This document shows positions 31,557-38,954 of a stretch of 45,201 nucleotides of DNA, piece after piece. The stretch's first letter is position 1. Each line of letters opens with the position of its first letter. The notes under the pieces were generated by a model. That model had not been told where the DNA came from, did not search any database, and saw only the letters and a list, made by a program, of their open reading frames with translations. Source of the stretch: Sulfuritalea sp. (GTDB taxonomy: Bacteria > Pseudomonadota > Gammaproteobacteria > Burkholderiales > Rhodocyclaceae); the NCBI GenBank assembly GCA_023229685.1, contig JALNYT010000014.1, forward strand, positions 1 through 45,201, given 5' to 3'. The position numbers were made by a program, and so were the translations under genes.

Positions 31557-33580
31557 TGCGTCTCCGCCCAACTGTCACCGATCGAGTAGTTGCCTGCCAG
31601 CGGACAGTTCAGCTTGAACAGTCGCTCCGCATACTTCAGCCCCTCGATGAACAACTCGCAGCCTCGCCTTACTGCGGGCTCCAGTCCATCCAGCTGCACC
31701 TCGTCGTGCATGTGAATGACTTGCCAGCACAATAGCCTCTCCTCCCTGATCTTCTTGTTCATGTAGCATGTCGCTACTTTCACGCAGATCGAGCCCGCCG
31801 ACTGCAGCTTCGTATTAGGCGCCGAGTGCTGCGACCGGCACGGTATCAACCGCCCGTCCACAGCAATCACGCCCTTGTGCTTTTTCACCTCCTGCGCCAC
31901 GGCTTCGACGAAGTCTGCCAGCTTCGGGAAGCGTGCCATCCATAGGTCTCTGATCGCACCGCCGACAGTGGCAGCACGGGTGTCCGGAGCTTGGGCCGTC
32001 TGCCCGAGCTTCTCGTCCCCTGCTCCATAGATCATGCCGTAGATCAGCGTCTTCGACATGTTGCGGTCTTTGATGTGTGGCTGCCCCGCTTTGCACAGCA
32101 CGGAGTGGATGTCTGTGCCGTCCTCCTTCTTCCCCTCCAACAGCGCCCTCGTGAACTCAGGATCGTTCATGTAGTGCGCCAGCATCCGCAGCTCAAGTCC
32201 ATCGGCATCCACGCCGCCGAGCTTATGCCCGCGCCTAAGCGTTGCCGTGAATATTGAGCGGCACTCTGCCCCGAGTGTCACCGTCTTGTCGGCCTTCGGT
32301 ATGTTCGCCACCACCTGGTGGGTGACACGCGCTGTCGGTGTCCCGAGGCTCATGCCCGTTGCACTGACACGCCCATCGGCACGACACGCATTCAAGATTG
32401 AGTTGATCAGACCCAACCTGTGACGATACACCACCCACTTAGCCACATCCCGTCCGATGCCGCCTTCGGGCATCTTCTCAAGATTCTCACACAGCACACC
32501 CTTGTCAGCCAGCTTCGGCTGCGTGCGGATGGGCTTGCCCTCCCCGTCCTTGACGATTCGCATCTTCCCGCCCGGCCTCGGTAGTCCGGTCTTGCGGTCG
32601 GTCTCGATCGCCTTCTTGTAGTTCCAGATGGTGGGAACCCAGCCTGCCTCCATCAGCACGTTCTTGATGTGCTCCTGGTCGGCCAGCGTGGCGCTGACGT
32701 GCGTGGCTAGCGGGCCGACGTGAGGTAGTTTGAACCACCGCCCTTCCTTATTCCCATACCACCCAGGTTCTTTGCCGCAAGAGCCAGCGGGCTCCCCTGG
32801 ATTGCAGTCGAGGTGTCGCTGCTCGATCTTGTCCCACCACTTGAGCATGTTGGCATCCGGCGTGCCGTCCTTCTTGAACTTTCCCTTCGGTGTCAGGTCT
32901 TCCAGCTCGCCCTTATTGCACGGCTTCGCCGGAAGCAGTGGCTCCACTGCATCGGACAGCCGATCCATCTCCGCTGCCCACTCCTGCGAATACCTAAGCG
33001 CCAGTGGCACATCGACCTGCACACCACGCATCGCCTGCACGGCGAAGTCTTTGGCGAACTGGTGCTCGATGCGAGCCGCCTGCTCCCAGTCGACGGTGCC
33101 ACGATAGGCCCTGACCTTGGCCTCGATGAAGTGCAGCAACTGGATGTTGATGCGGACATCTTGGATGTTGTAGGTGCCCATCTCCGGGCGATACTCTGCC
33201 CAAGGATCAGCGATGCCGTTCTCTTTACACCACGTGACGTAGTCGCCCTTCAGTTCACCGAGCCGCTTGCCCCACTCCTCAAGGCTGTGGCCCTGCAGGT
33301 TGTCAGGCTCCAGCAGCTGGCACCAGATCAGGGTGTCCGTGACCTTGATGTGGGGCAGCAGCTTCCAGCGGAGCGTTAGCCACAGTGCAGGCAGGTCATA
33401 TCCGATGATGTTGTGGCCTATGACCTCGTCGCACGTGTTGAGCACGTTGAGCCCGTCGCTGACGTTGCGCCCCACGTAGAGGATTGGCGTCTCGCCCAGG
33501 ACACAGACGGTCAGGCAGTGCACGACAGTGATCGTCGGCAGTAGCCCGTTGCCTTCGATGTCCCAGACTGCGCGTCTCAC
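31553..33580 (-). CDS. Family A DNA polymerase (T7-type replicase)
   Basis: This 675-residue replicative polymerase has a proofreading domain. Exonuclease motifs: Asp7 and Glu9 ('W-D-I-E-G'), Asp62 ('N-I-I-G-Y-D-L'), and Asp141 ('Y-N-I-Q-D-V-R'). Polymerase motif A is 'D-A-D-G-L-E-L-R-M-L-A' (Asp458), motif B is 'R-N-M-S-K-T-L-I-Y-G-M-I-Y-G-A-G' with a Tyr at the sugar-selecting position as in T7, and motif C is 'H-M-H-D-E-V-Q' (Asp626). I took the GTG at 33580 because it overlaps the previous stop (GTGA); the frame runs seven codons further. Phage-encoded primase-helicase and SSB lie beside it. Confidence 0.95.
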   Translation of the reverse strand: MRRAVWDIEGNGLLPTITVVHCLTVCVLGETPILYVGRNVSDGLNVLNTCDEVIGHNIIGYDLPALWLTLRWKLLPHIKVTDTLIWCQLLEPDNLQGHSLEEWGKRLGELKGDYVTWCKENGIADPWAEYRPEMGTYNIQDVRINIQLLHFIEAKVRAYRGTVDWEQAARIEHQFAKDFAVQAMRGVQVDVPLALRYSQEWAAEMDRLSDAVEPLLPAKPCNKGELEDLTPKGKFKKDGTPDANMLKWWDKIEQRHLDCNPGEPAGSCGKEPGWYGNKEGRWFKLPHVGPLATHVSATLADQEHIKNVLMEAGWVPTIWNYKKAIETDRKTGLPRPGGKMRIVKDGEGKPIRTQPKLADKGVLCENLEKMPEGGIGRDVAKWVVYRHRLGLINSILNACRADGRVSATGMSLGTPTARVTHQVVANIPKADKTVTLGAECRSIFTATLRRGHKLGGVDADGLELRMLAHYMNDPEFTRALLEGKKEDGTDIHSVLCKAGQPHIKDRNMSKTLIYGMIYGAGDEKLGQTAQAPDTRAATVGGAIRDLWMARFPKLADFVEAVAQEVKKHKGVIAVDGRLIPCRSQHSAPNTKLQSAGSICVKVATCYMNKKIREERLLCWQVIHMHDEVQLDGLEPAVRRGCELFIEGLKYAERLFKLNCPLAGNYSIGDSWAETH

Positions 33581-33750
33581 GCCAGCTGCTCCTTGAACCA
33601 CTTCAGCGCACCCTCGATGCGGAAGACGACGTTATTCACCACTCCCGGTGTCGTCGCAGGCTCGACGCTCTGAACAACCACCTTCAGCTTCGCCCACTCC
33701 CTGTCCAGGGCTGCTTCCACTTCCATCTTGTCCGGCAGTTTGTAGCTCAT
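33577..33750 (-). CDS. Small protein before DNA polymerase (57 aa)
   Basis: This 57-residue acidic helix-rich protein ('D-K-M-E-V-E-A-A-L-D-R-E-W-A-K-L-K') has GGAG eight bases before the ATG and a GTGA overlap with the polymerase start. Its coding region lies within the 3' part of another frame's gene (33632-33874). Function unknown. Confidence 0.6.
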   Translation of the reverse strand: MSYKLPDKMEVEAALDREWAKLKVVVQSVEPATTPGVVNNVVFRIEGALKWFKEQLA

Positions 33751-33874
33751 GTTGCTCCTTATTTCCGAAGATTGCATCCCACCCGTCACGGTAGGCATCC
33801 GTCGCTGGCGGTGTGAGGATGTCGCCCGCCAGCTTCGTGCGGCCAACGGTGTCGCCCTTACCAAAGCGGCTCAT
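33632..33874 (-). CDS. Small protein overlapping its downstream neighbour (80 aa)
   Basis: The first 47 residues look like an independent small phage protein ('M-S-R-F-G-K-G-D-T-V-G-R-T-K-L', 'T-P-P-A-T-D-A-Y-R-D-G-W-D-A-I-F-G-N-K'). The last 35 or so are low-complexity Gly/Ser/Glu, read in another frame across the next gene for 119 bases. An ATGA overlap with the upstream gene supports the start. The long same-strand overlap is odd: a short frameshift or sequencing error could change the end. Confidence 0.5.
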   Translation of the reverse strand: MSRFGKGDTVGRTKLAGDILTPPATDAYRDGWDAIFGNKEQHELQTAGQDGSGSSPGQGVGEAEGGCSERRACDDTGSGE

Positions 33875-34092
33875 GTCTGCACCGCCGTAAACGCTGCGTG
33901 ATCCTTCGCCTGCTGGGCGAGGAGCACTCGGTAGCTGTCAGCCCACTCCTTCATTGCCTTCCCGGTTATTGGGTCGAGGTTGTTGTCGAGGCAGATGGCC
34001 GCGTGATAGCGCGCATTGTCGAAGCAGAGCCACGCGCCGTCCGCCGCCACTTGAACGGACAACCCAGGCAGAAGATGCTTGGTTACATTCAT
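33871..34092 (-). CDS. Hypothetical protein (73 aa)
   Basis: This 73-residue product begins 'N-V-T-K-H-L-L-P-G-L-S-V-Q-V-A-A-D-G-A-W-L-C-F-D' and ends in a helix ('M-K-E-W-A-D-S-Y-R-V-L-L-A-Q-Q-A-K-D'). ATGA overlaps connect it to both neighbours. No family recognised. Confidence 0.65.
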   Translation of the reverse strand: MNVTKHLLPGLSVQVAADGAWLCFDNARYHAAICLDNNLDPITGKAMKEWADSYRVLLAQQAKDHAAFTAVQT

Positions 34093-34289
34093 GCTACGAG
34101 ATTCCCGTGGTTGGTTGGCGTCACAATGCGCGGGGGCTCAACCGCGGCACCAGCCGCCGGCCACAGTGCGATGGTGTGGACTTCCCCGTCCAGTGTGGTC
34201 AGTTCGACGGCGGTGGCAGCGGTGTCCATGAAGCGACGGATCAGCTTCATGCCGGTGACCTCGTGAATTGCCATCGTAAACTTAGCCAC
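34089..34289 (-). CDS. Hypothetical protein (66 aa)
   Basis: This 66-residue beta/alpha protein ('K-F-T-M-A-I-H-E-V-T-G-M-K-L-I-R-R-F', 'A-V-E-L-T-T-L-D-G-E-V-H-T-I-A-L-W') overlaps the nucleotide-enzyme gene by eight bases and the next gene by ATGA. It may be a partner of one of them. No family is recognised. Confidence 0.6.
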   Translation of the reverse strand: MAKFTMAIHEVTGMKLIRRFMDTAATAVELTTLDGEVHTIALWPAAGAAVEPPRIVTPTNHGNLVA

Positions 34290-34818
34290 GCTTGATCACC
34301 ACGCAGTCTTTCCCAAATATACCGTAGCCCTCTGGGTTGGCACGAAGAATCCAGCCATTGGCATACGCCTTTTCCCGGGAGCGGACGACGAACTCCACCC
34401 CCTGCGTGAAGCCACGCGTGTAATCATTCCCGTGCGGTGTAACCACTCGCACGGTGTCACCGACTTTTGCCGTATCGCCTGACTCCGGCGGCTCCTGCTG
34501 CTGCGGCTTCGCGGAGTAGCGGTCGTCCTTCAACTTGCCGGTGCGCTTCAGCTCCAGCAAGAACGCCATGTTCGCCATGACGTGGCCGGCGTGTGAGCAG
34601 CCGCTCTCTGCGTCCACGTCCTCACCCTCGGCGATGCGGTTGAGATGGCGGTAGGCGCAGTCGATGTATTGACTGACAGGACCGCCCTTGCGCCAGTTGT
34701 CACGGCTGTATTTCTTGGCGCCGTAGGCCATGACACGAGCCGTCTCCTCGAAGGCAACGGGCGGGAGGAGGGACAGCTCCGGCTTGCCGGTGTTGTGGCG
34801 TTGTGCTTGCTCAGACAT
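34282..34818 (-). CDS. dATP/dGTP diphosphohydrolase-like protein with SH3-like tail
   Basis: The first about 105 residues match the phage dATP/dGTP diphosphohydrolase N-terminal family (formerly DUF5664): 'N-T-G-K-P-E-L-S-L-L-P', 'V-M-A-Y-G-A-K-K-Y', 'R-D-N-W-R-K-G', 'Y-R-H-L-N-R-I-A-E-G-E', 'H-A-G-H-V-M-A-N-M-A-F-L-L-E-L'. Such proteins shape the purine deoxynucleotide pool. The C-terminal 60 residues ('V-G-D-T-V-R-V-V-T-P-H-G-N-D') look SH3-like, as in neighbouring genes. Proteins of this family occur in 2-aminoadenine phages but also in many ordinary ones; no purZ is present here. Confidence 0.78.
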   Translation of the reverse strand: MSEQAQRHNTGKPELSLLPPVAFEETARVMAYGAKKYSRDNWRKGGPVSQYIDCAYRHLNRIAEGEDVDAESGCSHAGHVMANMAFLLELKRTGKLKDDRYSAKPQQQEPPESGDTAKVGDTVRVVTPHGNDYTRGFTQGVEFVVRSREKAYANGWILRANPEGYGIFGKDCVVIKRG

Positions 34819-35152
34819 AGGTGCGCTCCGTTGTTACAGTGGTTCCGTTTGAATAGATGTAATGCACAATGCGCTTCGTCAGCTTCGGCTGCGGCGGGGG
34901 AAGCGGGGGTATCGGCTGGATCAACTCGAAGTGATGGTCATACCAACCATCCCCTTCGGACCTCCCCATCCAGCGCTTTGCCTTGGCCCTGTCGGCGGGG
35001 TCATCCCACACTACGGCAGGATGGATGTTGCCGAAAGCGTAGTCCTTCCACAGCCGAACCACTTCCCCCGTCGATCCAGCGGGAATGGCGTTCCCAACTC
35101 CGGAAAGCTCATTGACCAACCTGACGCGATCACCGATTTTGAATCTTGACAT
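34811..35152 (-). CDS. SH3/KOW-like protein (113 aa)
   Basis: It starts 'M-S-R-F-K-I-G-D-R-V-R-L-V-N-E-L', with 'P-A-G-S-T-G-E-V-V-R-L', the pattern of an SH3-like barrel. An aromatic 'D-G-W-Y-D-H-H-F-E-L-I' and a Pro-rich linker follow, and the C-terminus is basic. GGTGGAGGAG lies before the ATG, so I chose it over an upstream frame extension. The stop overlaps the next start. Nucleic-acid binding is a guess from the fold. Confidence 0.65.
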   Translation of the reverse strand: MSRFKIGDRVRLVNELSGVGNAIPAGSTGEVVRLWKDYAFGNIHPAVVWDDPADRAKAKRWMGRSEGDGWYDHHFELIQPIPPLPPPQPKLTKRIVHYIYSNGTTVTTERTYV

Positions 35153-35405
35153 TGCGACTCCTCCACCACTTGTGTGCCATGATTGAGATGGTGCAGCCTG
35201 TCCCACCGCCCAGGCCATACGCCACCGATATTCCACTCACTCCTGTTGCAGCAAGGACAGCGATCATCCAGCTATCAGCCAGGGCCATCATCAGCGAGAC
35301 GGGGAACACCCCGGCATACATGCTGTGCTGGACGTTGAGCTGCTGAAGTGATCGCAGCCCCACGTAGACCGTGGCAACTCCGAACACCGCTGCGAACTGT
35401 AACAT
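35130..35405 (-). CDS. Small membrane protein (91 aa), palindrome start
   Basis: The first codons are ATG-TTA-CAG, inside the palindrome GTAACATGTTAC. Two hydrophobic segments ('F-A-A-V-F-G-V-A-T-V-Y-V-G-L', 'W-M-I-A-V-L-A-A-T-G-V-S-G-I-S-V-A-Y-G-L') suggest a membrane protein with both ends on the same side. The previous gene's TAA is four bases upstream (TAACATG). It may insert in the cell envelope during takeover. No family. Confidence 0.65.
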   Translation of the reverse strand: MLQFAAVFGVATVYVGLRSLQQLNVQHSMYAGVFPVSLMMALADSWMIAVLAATGVSGISVAYGLGGGTGCTISIMAHKWWRSRNVKIQNR

Positions 35406-35410
35406 GTTAC
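35399..35410. promoter_or_regulatory. Start-associated palindrome, 12-bp copy
   Basis: GTAACATGTTAC, perfect. It contains the stop TAA of the upstream gene and the start ATG of the downstream leftward gene. Confidence 0.8.
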
Positions 35411-35634
35411 GCGACGACCGCAGGGCCGAGGCTGGCGAGTGTGACGGGTTCGAGCACAGCCTTGTGCTTGATGCGCACTGCCCGGACGTATGAGAACACC
35501 TCGTAGACTGTGTGATCCTTTCCTCGGGTCTTCAGCCAATCGTCACACTGCCCGCTGGTCTGCAGACAGGCCACGATCTCTCCTGCCCCATCAGCAGATG
35601 GGTCTACAATCAGAAACCCGCTGGTCTTTTTCAT
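35407..35634 (-). CDS. Hypothetical protein (75 aa)
   Basis: This small acidic alpha/beta protein ('F-L-I-V-D-P-S-A-D-G-A-G-E-I-V-A-C-L-Q') ends in the palindromic TAACATG junction. ATGA overlaps its upstream neighbour. The 'S-Y-V-R-A-V-R-I-K-H-K' segment is basic. No family recognised. Confidence 0.65.
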   Translation of the reverse strand: MKKTSGFLIVDPSADGAGEIVACLQTSGQCDDWLKTRGKDHTVYEVFSYVRAVRIKHKAVLEPVTLASLGPAVVA

Positions 35635-35867
35635 TTGATCTCCTCGATTGTGAACTCGATGTTGATTCCAATGCGAATGCCGGTGCTGTTTCCCACACCG
35701 GCGCTGGCCTTAACGAAGCCCTCGATCAAGGCGTTCTTCCGTGTCCACCATGCGTGGTCGTAGCAGTGGATGGCGTGGCGTATGTCCTCCACCATGACGT
35801 GCGGGCACTGCCTTCCCGTGGCGGCATCGATGTGCCACGTCAGGTCTTTCGTCTTCAACTGCGCCAC
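35631..35867 (-). CDS. Hypothetical protein (78 aa), GTG start
   Basis: This 78-residue product has 'H-I-D-A-A-T-G-R-Q-C-P-H-V-M-V-E-D-I-R-H-A-I-H' in the first half, which is His-rich and could bind a metal, and a beta C-terminus ('I-R-I-G-I-N-I-E-F-T-I-E-E-I-K'). Starts at GTG inside the end of the previous gene and overlaps the next gene by ATGA. No family. Confidence 0.6.
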   Translation of the reverse strand: MAQLKTKDLTWHIDAATGRQCPHVMVEDIRHAIHCYDHAWWTRKNALIEGFVKASAGVGNSTGIRIGINIEFTIEEIK

Positions 35868-36031
35868 CAGCCATAGTGTGCAGCGAAGGGGCCAATGGTG
35901 ATGTCAACATACCATCCCCACCCCTCGATATTGATACTGCGAACACGGATGCCGATGCCCCAGTCCTTCGGGGTAAAGGACAGCGTGATCCAACCTGTTC
36001 CATATCTGATTGCAAAGGTCTTCGTCTTCAC
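35855..36031 (-). CDS. Tryptophan-rich small protein (58 aa)
   Basis: The gene starts at GTG with GTGA overlap on the helicase stop, with GGAG upstream. The product is beta- and Trp-rich ('G-T-G-W-I-T-L-S-F', 'I-E-G-W-G-W-Y-V-D-I-T-I-G-P-F'), with the same 'I-G-P-F' ending as the 29558 protein. It overlaps its downstream neighbour by 13 bases. Function unknown. Confidence 0.6.
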   Translation of the reverse strand: MKTKTFAIRYGTGWITLSFTPKDWGIGIRVRSINIEGWGWYVDITIGPFAAHYGWWRS

Positions 36032-37653
36032 TCACTCGCTCCTGGCGGCGGCACCGCCTTCGTCAACGACTGCTGCTCCTGATCCCAGAATAGCAGATCG
36101 GCTGGCCCCGTGTCACCTGTCTCACGGCACTTCGTGGCGTGCAGCTGCGACGTGTTGCGGACATACGGGTCGGGGTGCTGCTTGTCTCGGCTGATAGCAA
36201 CGACGTCGGCGCTGACCTGATACAACGAGCCGCTGCCCTTCATGTCCTCCTCTGACGGGATCGCCCCCTCAGACCACGACTTGCCACCGCCAGGGGGCTT
36301 GCGCAAGTGGGAGATCAGGCACAGGTGGCAGCTCGTGGACTCCACGAACTCAAGGAACTCGTTCATCATCTGATCCTGCGCCGTTGTTCCGGAGCCGTCG
36401 CCGAACTCGTTGACAGCCAGCGTGACGTGATCGAGGAAGATGACCCTGACCCCGTAGTTGTAGTGCAGGTATTTGAACTTGCTCACCAGGCCCTTCGCCT
36501 TGTTGAACTGCGATCTATGGTCGAGCGTGATGATGCGCTTTGTCCCGTAGGTGGCCTCATACGTGGCCCGTCGTTCCGCTTGGTTCAAGTCCTGCCACCG
36601 TGCACCGGCGTAGATGGACATGAACCCGCGCCACGTCTTTTCGTTCTTCTCCTCCAGCTCCACCTCACCGATGCGCCAGTCGGTGTTGTCAAGGATGTTC
36701 ACCTTGAGCGTGCGGATGAAGGCGGTCTTGCCAATCGAGGAGCCCGCTGTCCAGATGCTGATCTCTCCGGCGCGCATCCCAATCATCTTCTCCTTGAGCA
36801 AGGCCCACTCGTCAGGGTAGGGTGCTGTCTCGGGCATGCTGTAGTTCTGCATGCGGTCCCACACCACTTCTCCGGTGAGCACACCCTCGGGCCGATACTG
36901 CTCCGCGTTGAAGACGGCGTCCATCCACAGCTGCGGCCCGTCAGGCTCCTCCGTGAGCATGGCATTCGGGTCACGAGGGAGGCGAGCAAGGCGCGCTTGG
37001 CCTGGCTTGAGGGCCATTGCGAAGGCGTCCGTGGCCTCCCGGCCGGCGGAGTCGGGGTCGTAGGCAATGACCACGTTCTCATAGTCCTCGAAGTAGGGGA
37101 GCCACCGCTTCCAGCCATCGGTGCCAAGCGTGGCGACGATGGAGTAACGCTTGCCAGCGAGAGCAAACAGCTGCGCCCCGGCGAGGCAGTCCTCGGCACC
37201 CTCGACGACTACGCACATGCGGCCCTTGCCTTTGGCCTGCTGGCTGCCGAAGGGCTCGATGCCCTCCTTGCTGCCGATGCGCCACGTATCACCCCGCTGC
37301 CGGTTGCCGGGGAGGCGGGCCTTCTTGGCCTGGTATGCCTTGATCTCACCACGCCCATACATCGGGAAGTAGTAGACCTGCTCCGCAAGCATGCCGTCAT
37401 ACTCGACGCGAACGTCGTATCGCTCGGCAATCTCTTTGCTGATGCCTCGCAGCTTGAGTGCTGCAACAGGTAAGGCTTGAACTTCTTGCACTGTCGTTGT
37501 CACCGGCTCTGTTTCCTCTATGTGCTGGCGCTGATCGCCGTAGCCGCCCGCTGTGTGACACGAGAAGCAATAGTTTCCTACCTCGTAGACCTGCAGCGCA
37601 TCGCTACTTCCGCAACGTGGGCACGGCTGGTCTTTCAGGATGATGCGGGACAT
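36028..37653 (-). CDS. Bifunctional primase-helicase (T7 gp4-type)
   Basis: The 541-residue protein makes RNA primers and unwinds the replication fork. The N-terminal zinc ribbon has Cys11, Cys14, Cys29 and Cys32. The TOPRIM primase domain shows Glu151 ('V-V-E-G-A-E-D') and Asp199/Asp201 ('A-Y-D-P-D-S-A-G-R'). The RecA-like helicase has Walker A 'A-G-S-S-I-G-K-T' (303-310), Walker B 'V-I-F-L-D-H-V' (Asp408), and 'S-Q-F-N-K'-type motifs. The gene has its own strong promoter and a leader of about 150 bases. It acts with the downstream polymerase and SSB. Confidence 0.93.
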   Translation of the reverse strand: MSRIILKDQPCPRCGSSDALQVYEVGNYCFSCHTAGGYGDQRQHIEETEPVTTTVQEVQALPVAALKLRGISKEIAERYDVRVEYDGMLAEQVYYFPMYGRGEIKAYQAKKARLPGNRQRGDTWRIGSKEGIEPFGSQQAKGKGRMCVVVEGAEDCLAGAQLFALAGKRYSIVATLGTDGWKRWLPYFEDYENVVIAYDPDSAGREATDAFAMALKPGQARLARLPRDPNAMLTEEPDGPQLWMDAVFNAEQYRPEGVLTGEVVWDRMQNYSMPETAPYPDEWALLKEKMIGMRAGEISIWTAGSSIGKTAFIRTLKVNILDNTDWRIGEVELEEKNEKTWRGFMSIYAGARWQDLNQAERRATYEATYGTKRIITLDHRSQFNKAKGLVSKFKYLHYNYGVRVIFLDHVTLAVNEFGDGSGTTAQDQMMNEFLEFVESTSCHLCLISHLRKPPGGGKSWSEGAIPSEEDMKGSGSLYQVSADVVAISRDKQHPDPYVRNTSQLHATKCRETGDTGPADLLFWDQEQQSLTKAVPPPGASE

Positions 37654-37832
37654 GGCACCTCAGCAGTGGTAGGGGTTGGTAGCTTAGATGGGAGGGCGAC
37701 TCAGCCCTCTGCTTCGCTCGCGTGGTCGCTCGCTCAGTGACTGCTCCAGTTCGCTTTGCTCACTTACGGAAAATTCGCAAGCTCTTTTCCGCTTCCCTCG
37801 GAACAGCAGTATAACAAGCTACGCACTACCTG
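37654..37832 (-). promoter_or_regulatory. Strong sigma-70 promoter and leader of the replication operon
   Basis: On the minus strand the -35 TTGACA (37831-37836) and -10 TATACT (37808-37813) are 17 bp apart; this is the best promoter of the leftward arm. The upstream gene's stop TGA lies in the -35. The transcript would start near 37801, giving about 150 bases of untranslated leader with GAGC-rich repeats and a 6-bp hairpin (37692-37697 with 37704-37709). GAGGTG before the ATG serves the primase-helicase gene. Confidence 0.85.
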
Positions 37833-38138
37833 TCAAGCCTCAACGTCCGTGTCCCACTGCTGCGCGGGCGGCGCAGCCGCTGCTGGCGGAGCCACTGTCG
37901 GCAGCGACTCATAGCTGCACCGCAGCCAGGTGAGATCGCCTTCGTCACCGATGAATACCGTCCTCCAGGCGACCTGATCATCGCTGTCTTGGATGTAGCA
38001 CTCACCGAACTGGATGAAGTCACGGTAGTAGCGGCGCTTAACGATCGGGATACGCCCCGCTGCGAGACGGCGAACTGTCTCTGCCCACATGGCCCCCGAT
38101 AAAGCATCGGATGCTACGTCATGCGAGTGAAAATGCAC
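37833..38138 (-). CDS. Hypothetical protein (101 aa)
   Basis: This 101-residue product contains a helix followed by 'R-R-Y-Y-R-D-F-I-Q-F-G-E-C-Y-I-Q-D-S-D-D-Q' and 'G-D-L-T-W-L-R-C-S-Y-E-S-L', then an Ala/Pro-rich tail. GTG chosen because GGAGG lies six bases upstream. Its TGA stop is inside the -35 of the promoter that follows. No family recognised. Confidence 0.6.
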   Translation of the reverse strand: MHFHSHDVASDALSGAMWAETVRRLAAGRIPIVKRRYYRDFIQFGECYIQDSDDQVAWRTVFIGDEGDLTWLRCSYESLPTVAPPAAAAPPAQQWDTDVEA

Positions 38139-38220
38139 CCGGCCCTCCAACGTAGCGGCTGCGGCTCGGGTATTCCCACCGTTCAAACTGCGAGCTGCGA
38201 TCGGGGAACACGTGCTTCAT
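38119..38220 (-). CDS. Very small basic protein (33 aa)
   Basis: The start is in an ATGA overlap with the gene before it, and it ends 20 bases into the next gene. Basic and aromatic ('D-R-S-S-Q-F-E-R-W-E-Y-P-S-R-S-R-Y'). It could be a genuine micro-gene or a leader; no homologue is recognised. Confidence 0.45.
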   Translation of the reverse strand: MKHVFPDRSSQFERWEYPSRSRYVGGPGAFSLA

Positions 38221-38426
38221 GGCTTGATGTCATCGTGATGCCCACGCAGGACGAGCAGCGGGTGGAAGTCGTCTGCCGCTGCAGTATGTCCATTGTTAGA
38301 CGCTTCGTCCTGCGCCCTTATAACTGCATCCTCTACAGTGCGCGCATCGACGTGCGAGAGGCAGGTATCTTGCCCGTAATTGTCAGCGGCATAGTCGGGC
38401 AGCAGCAACAGCACTGTGTATTTCAT
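38217..38426 (-). CDS. Hypothetical protein (69 aa)
   Basis: The product begins with a short hydrophobic stretch ('M-K-Y-T-V-L-L-L-L-P') and has an Ala/Asp-rich helix ('V-E-D-A-V-I-R-A-Q-D-E-A-S-N'). The end is acidic/His-rich ('R-G-H-H-D-D-I-K-P'). ATGA overlaps connect it on both sides. No family is recognised. Confidence 0.6.
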   Translation of the reverse strand: MKYTVLLLLPDYAADNYGQDTCLSHVDARTVEDAVIRAQDEASNNGHTAAADDFHPLLVLRGHHDDIKP

Positions 38427-38815
38427 TCGCCAAATCTCCAGCTGATAGTGAGGTGGGCCACGCCACTGCGCTCGTTGATGGTGGGAGCCCCGATTACAGC
38501 GACTTCGATGCGATCGGTCAGGGCAATCCGAGCACGGAGCCCTCCGATGACCTGCGTGTCAGTGTATCCAGATGCCCAGCCTGCGAGAAGGCCAACCGCC
38601 CAATCGTGGCCCCATACCGTGCCGTGTATTCCCTCAATCCCCACGGCCGCATACACAGTGGTTCGATTGAAGCTGTTGTCGTAGGCCCCAATTTGTGCGT
38701 TCGCTGCGCCGTGCCGGCACTCAGCACCGATGCCGTAGTTGTCATTGTTGTGTTGACCTCCGTCGTGAACAGACCAAAGATGTGCCACCAGAAGCAGAGA
38801 TGTGCAGAGGCCCAC
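38423..38815 (-). CDS. Outer-membrane barrel-like phage protein with signal peptide
   Basis: The 130-residue product begins with a hydrophobic segment ('L-C-T-S-L-L-L-V-A-H-L-W-S-V') that may be a signal peptide. The rest has alternating beta strands ('Y-G-I-G-A-E', 'G-A-Y-D-N-S-F-N-R-T-T-V-Y-A-A-V-G', 'L-L-A-G-W-A-S-G-Y', 'V-A-H-L-T-I-S-W-R-F-G'). That pattern ('Y-x-N-S-x-x-R-x-S-V-Y ... G-L-x-x-G-x-x-S-G-Y ... ') recurs in phage proteins that look like small beta-barrels. Start GTG follows TGA-C. A PagP-like membrane role is possible but not shown. Confidence 0.65.
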   Translation of the reverse strand: MGLCTSLLLVAHLWSVHDGGQHNNDNYGIGAECRHGAANAQIGAYDNSFNRTTVYAAVGIEGIHGTVWGHDWAVGLLAGWASGYTDTQVIGGLRARIALTDRIEVAVIGAPTINERSGVAHLTISWRFGE

Positions 38816-38816
38816 G

Positions 38817-38954
38817 TCAAAAGCCCCCGGTGAGTGTGAGAGTCCAGCCGCCGTCCTCTCGGAGCACGGTGCTGAACGTTGCACCCACCTTGAGGAGGGC
38901 GTAGACTAACTCAGCGAGGGCTTCGCTACCGTGACCGACAATGGGAAATCTCAT
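38817..38954 (-). CDS. Small protein (45 aa)
   Basis: ATGA overlap with its upstream gene, and its stop lies two bases before the next start. The residues 'A-L-A-E-L-V-Y-A-L-L-K-V-G-A-T-F' form a helix and the rest is a beta hairpin ('T-V-L-R-E-D-G-G-W-T-L-T-L'). Too short for the usual ORF cutoff, but the coupling suggests translation. Confidence 0.5.
   Translation of the reverse strand: MRFPIVGHGSEALAELVYALLKVGATFSTVLREDGGWTLTLTGGF

Noticed and set aside
34282..34818. 2-aminoadenine (Z) genome pathway
   Set aside because: Only the diphosphohydrolase-like domain is present. No purZ-like synthase or datZ HD-hydrolase was found, and this domain occurs in many ordinary phages.
36307..37473. 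388-codon frame antisense to the primase-helicase
   Set aside because: It is the complement of a clearly functional gene with full motifs; the composition is that of a shadow frame.
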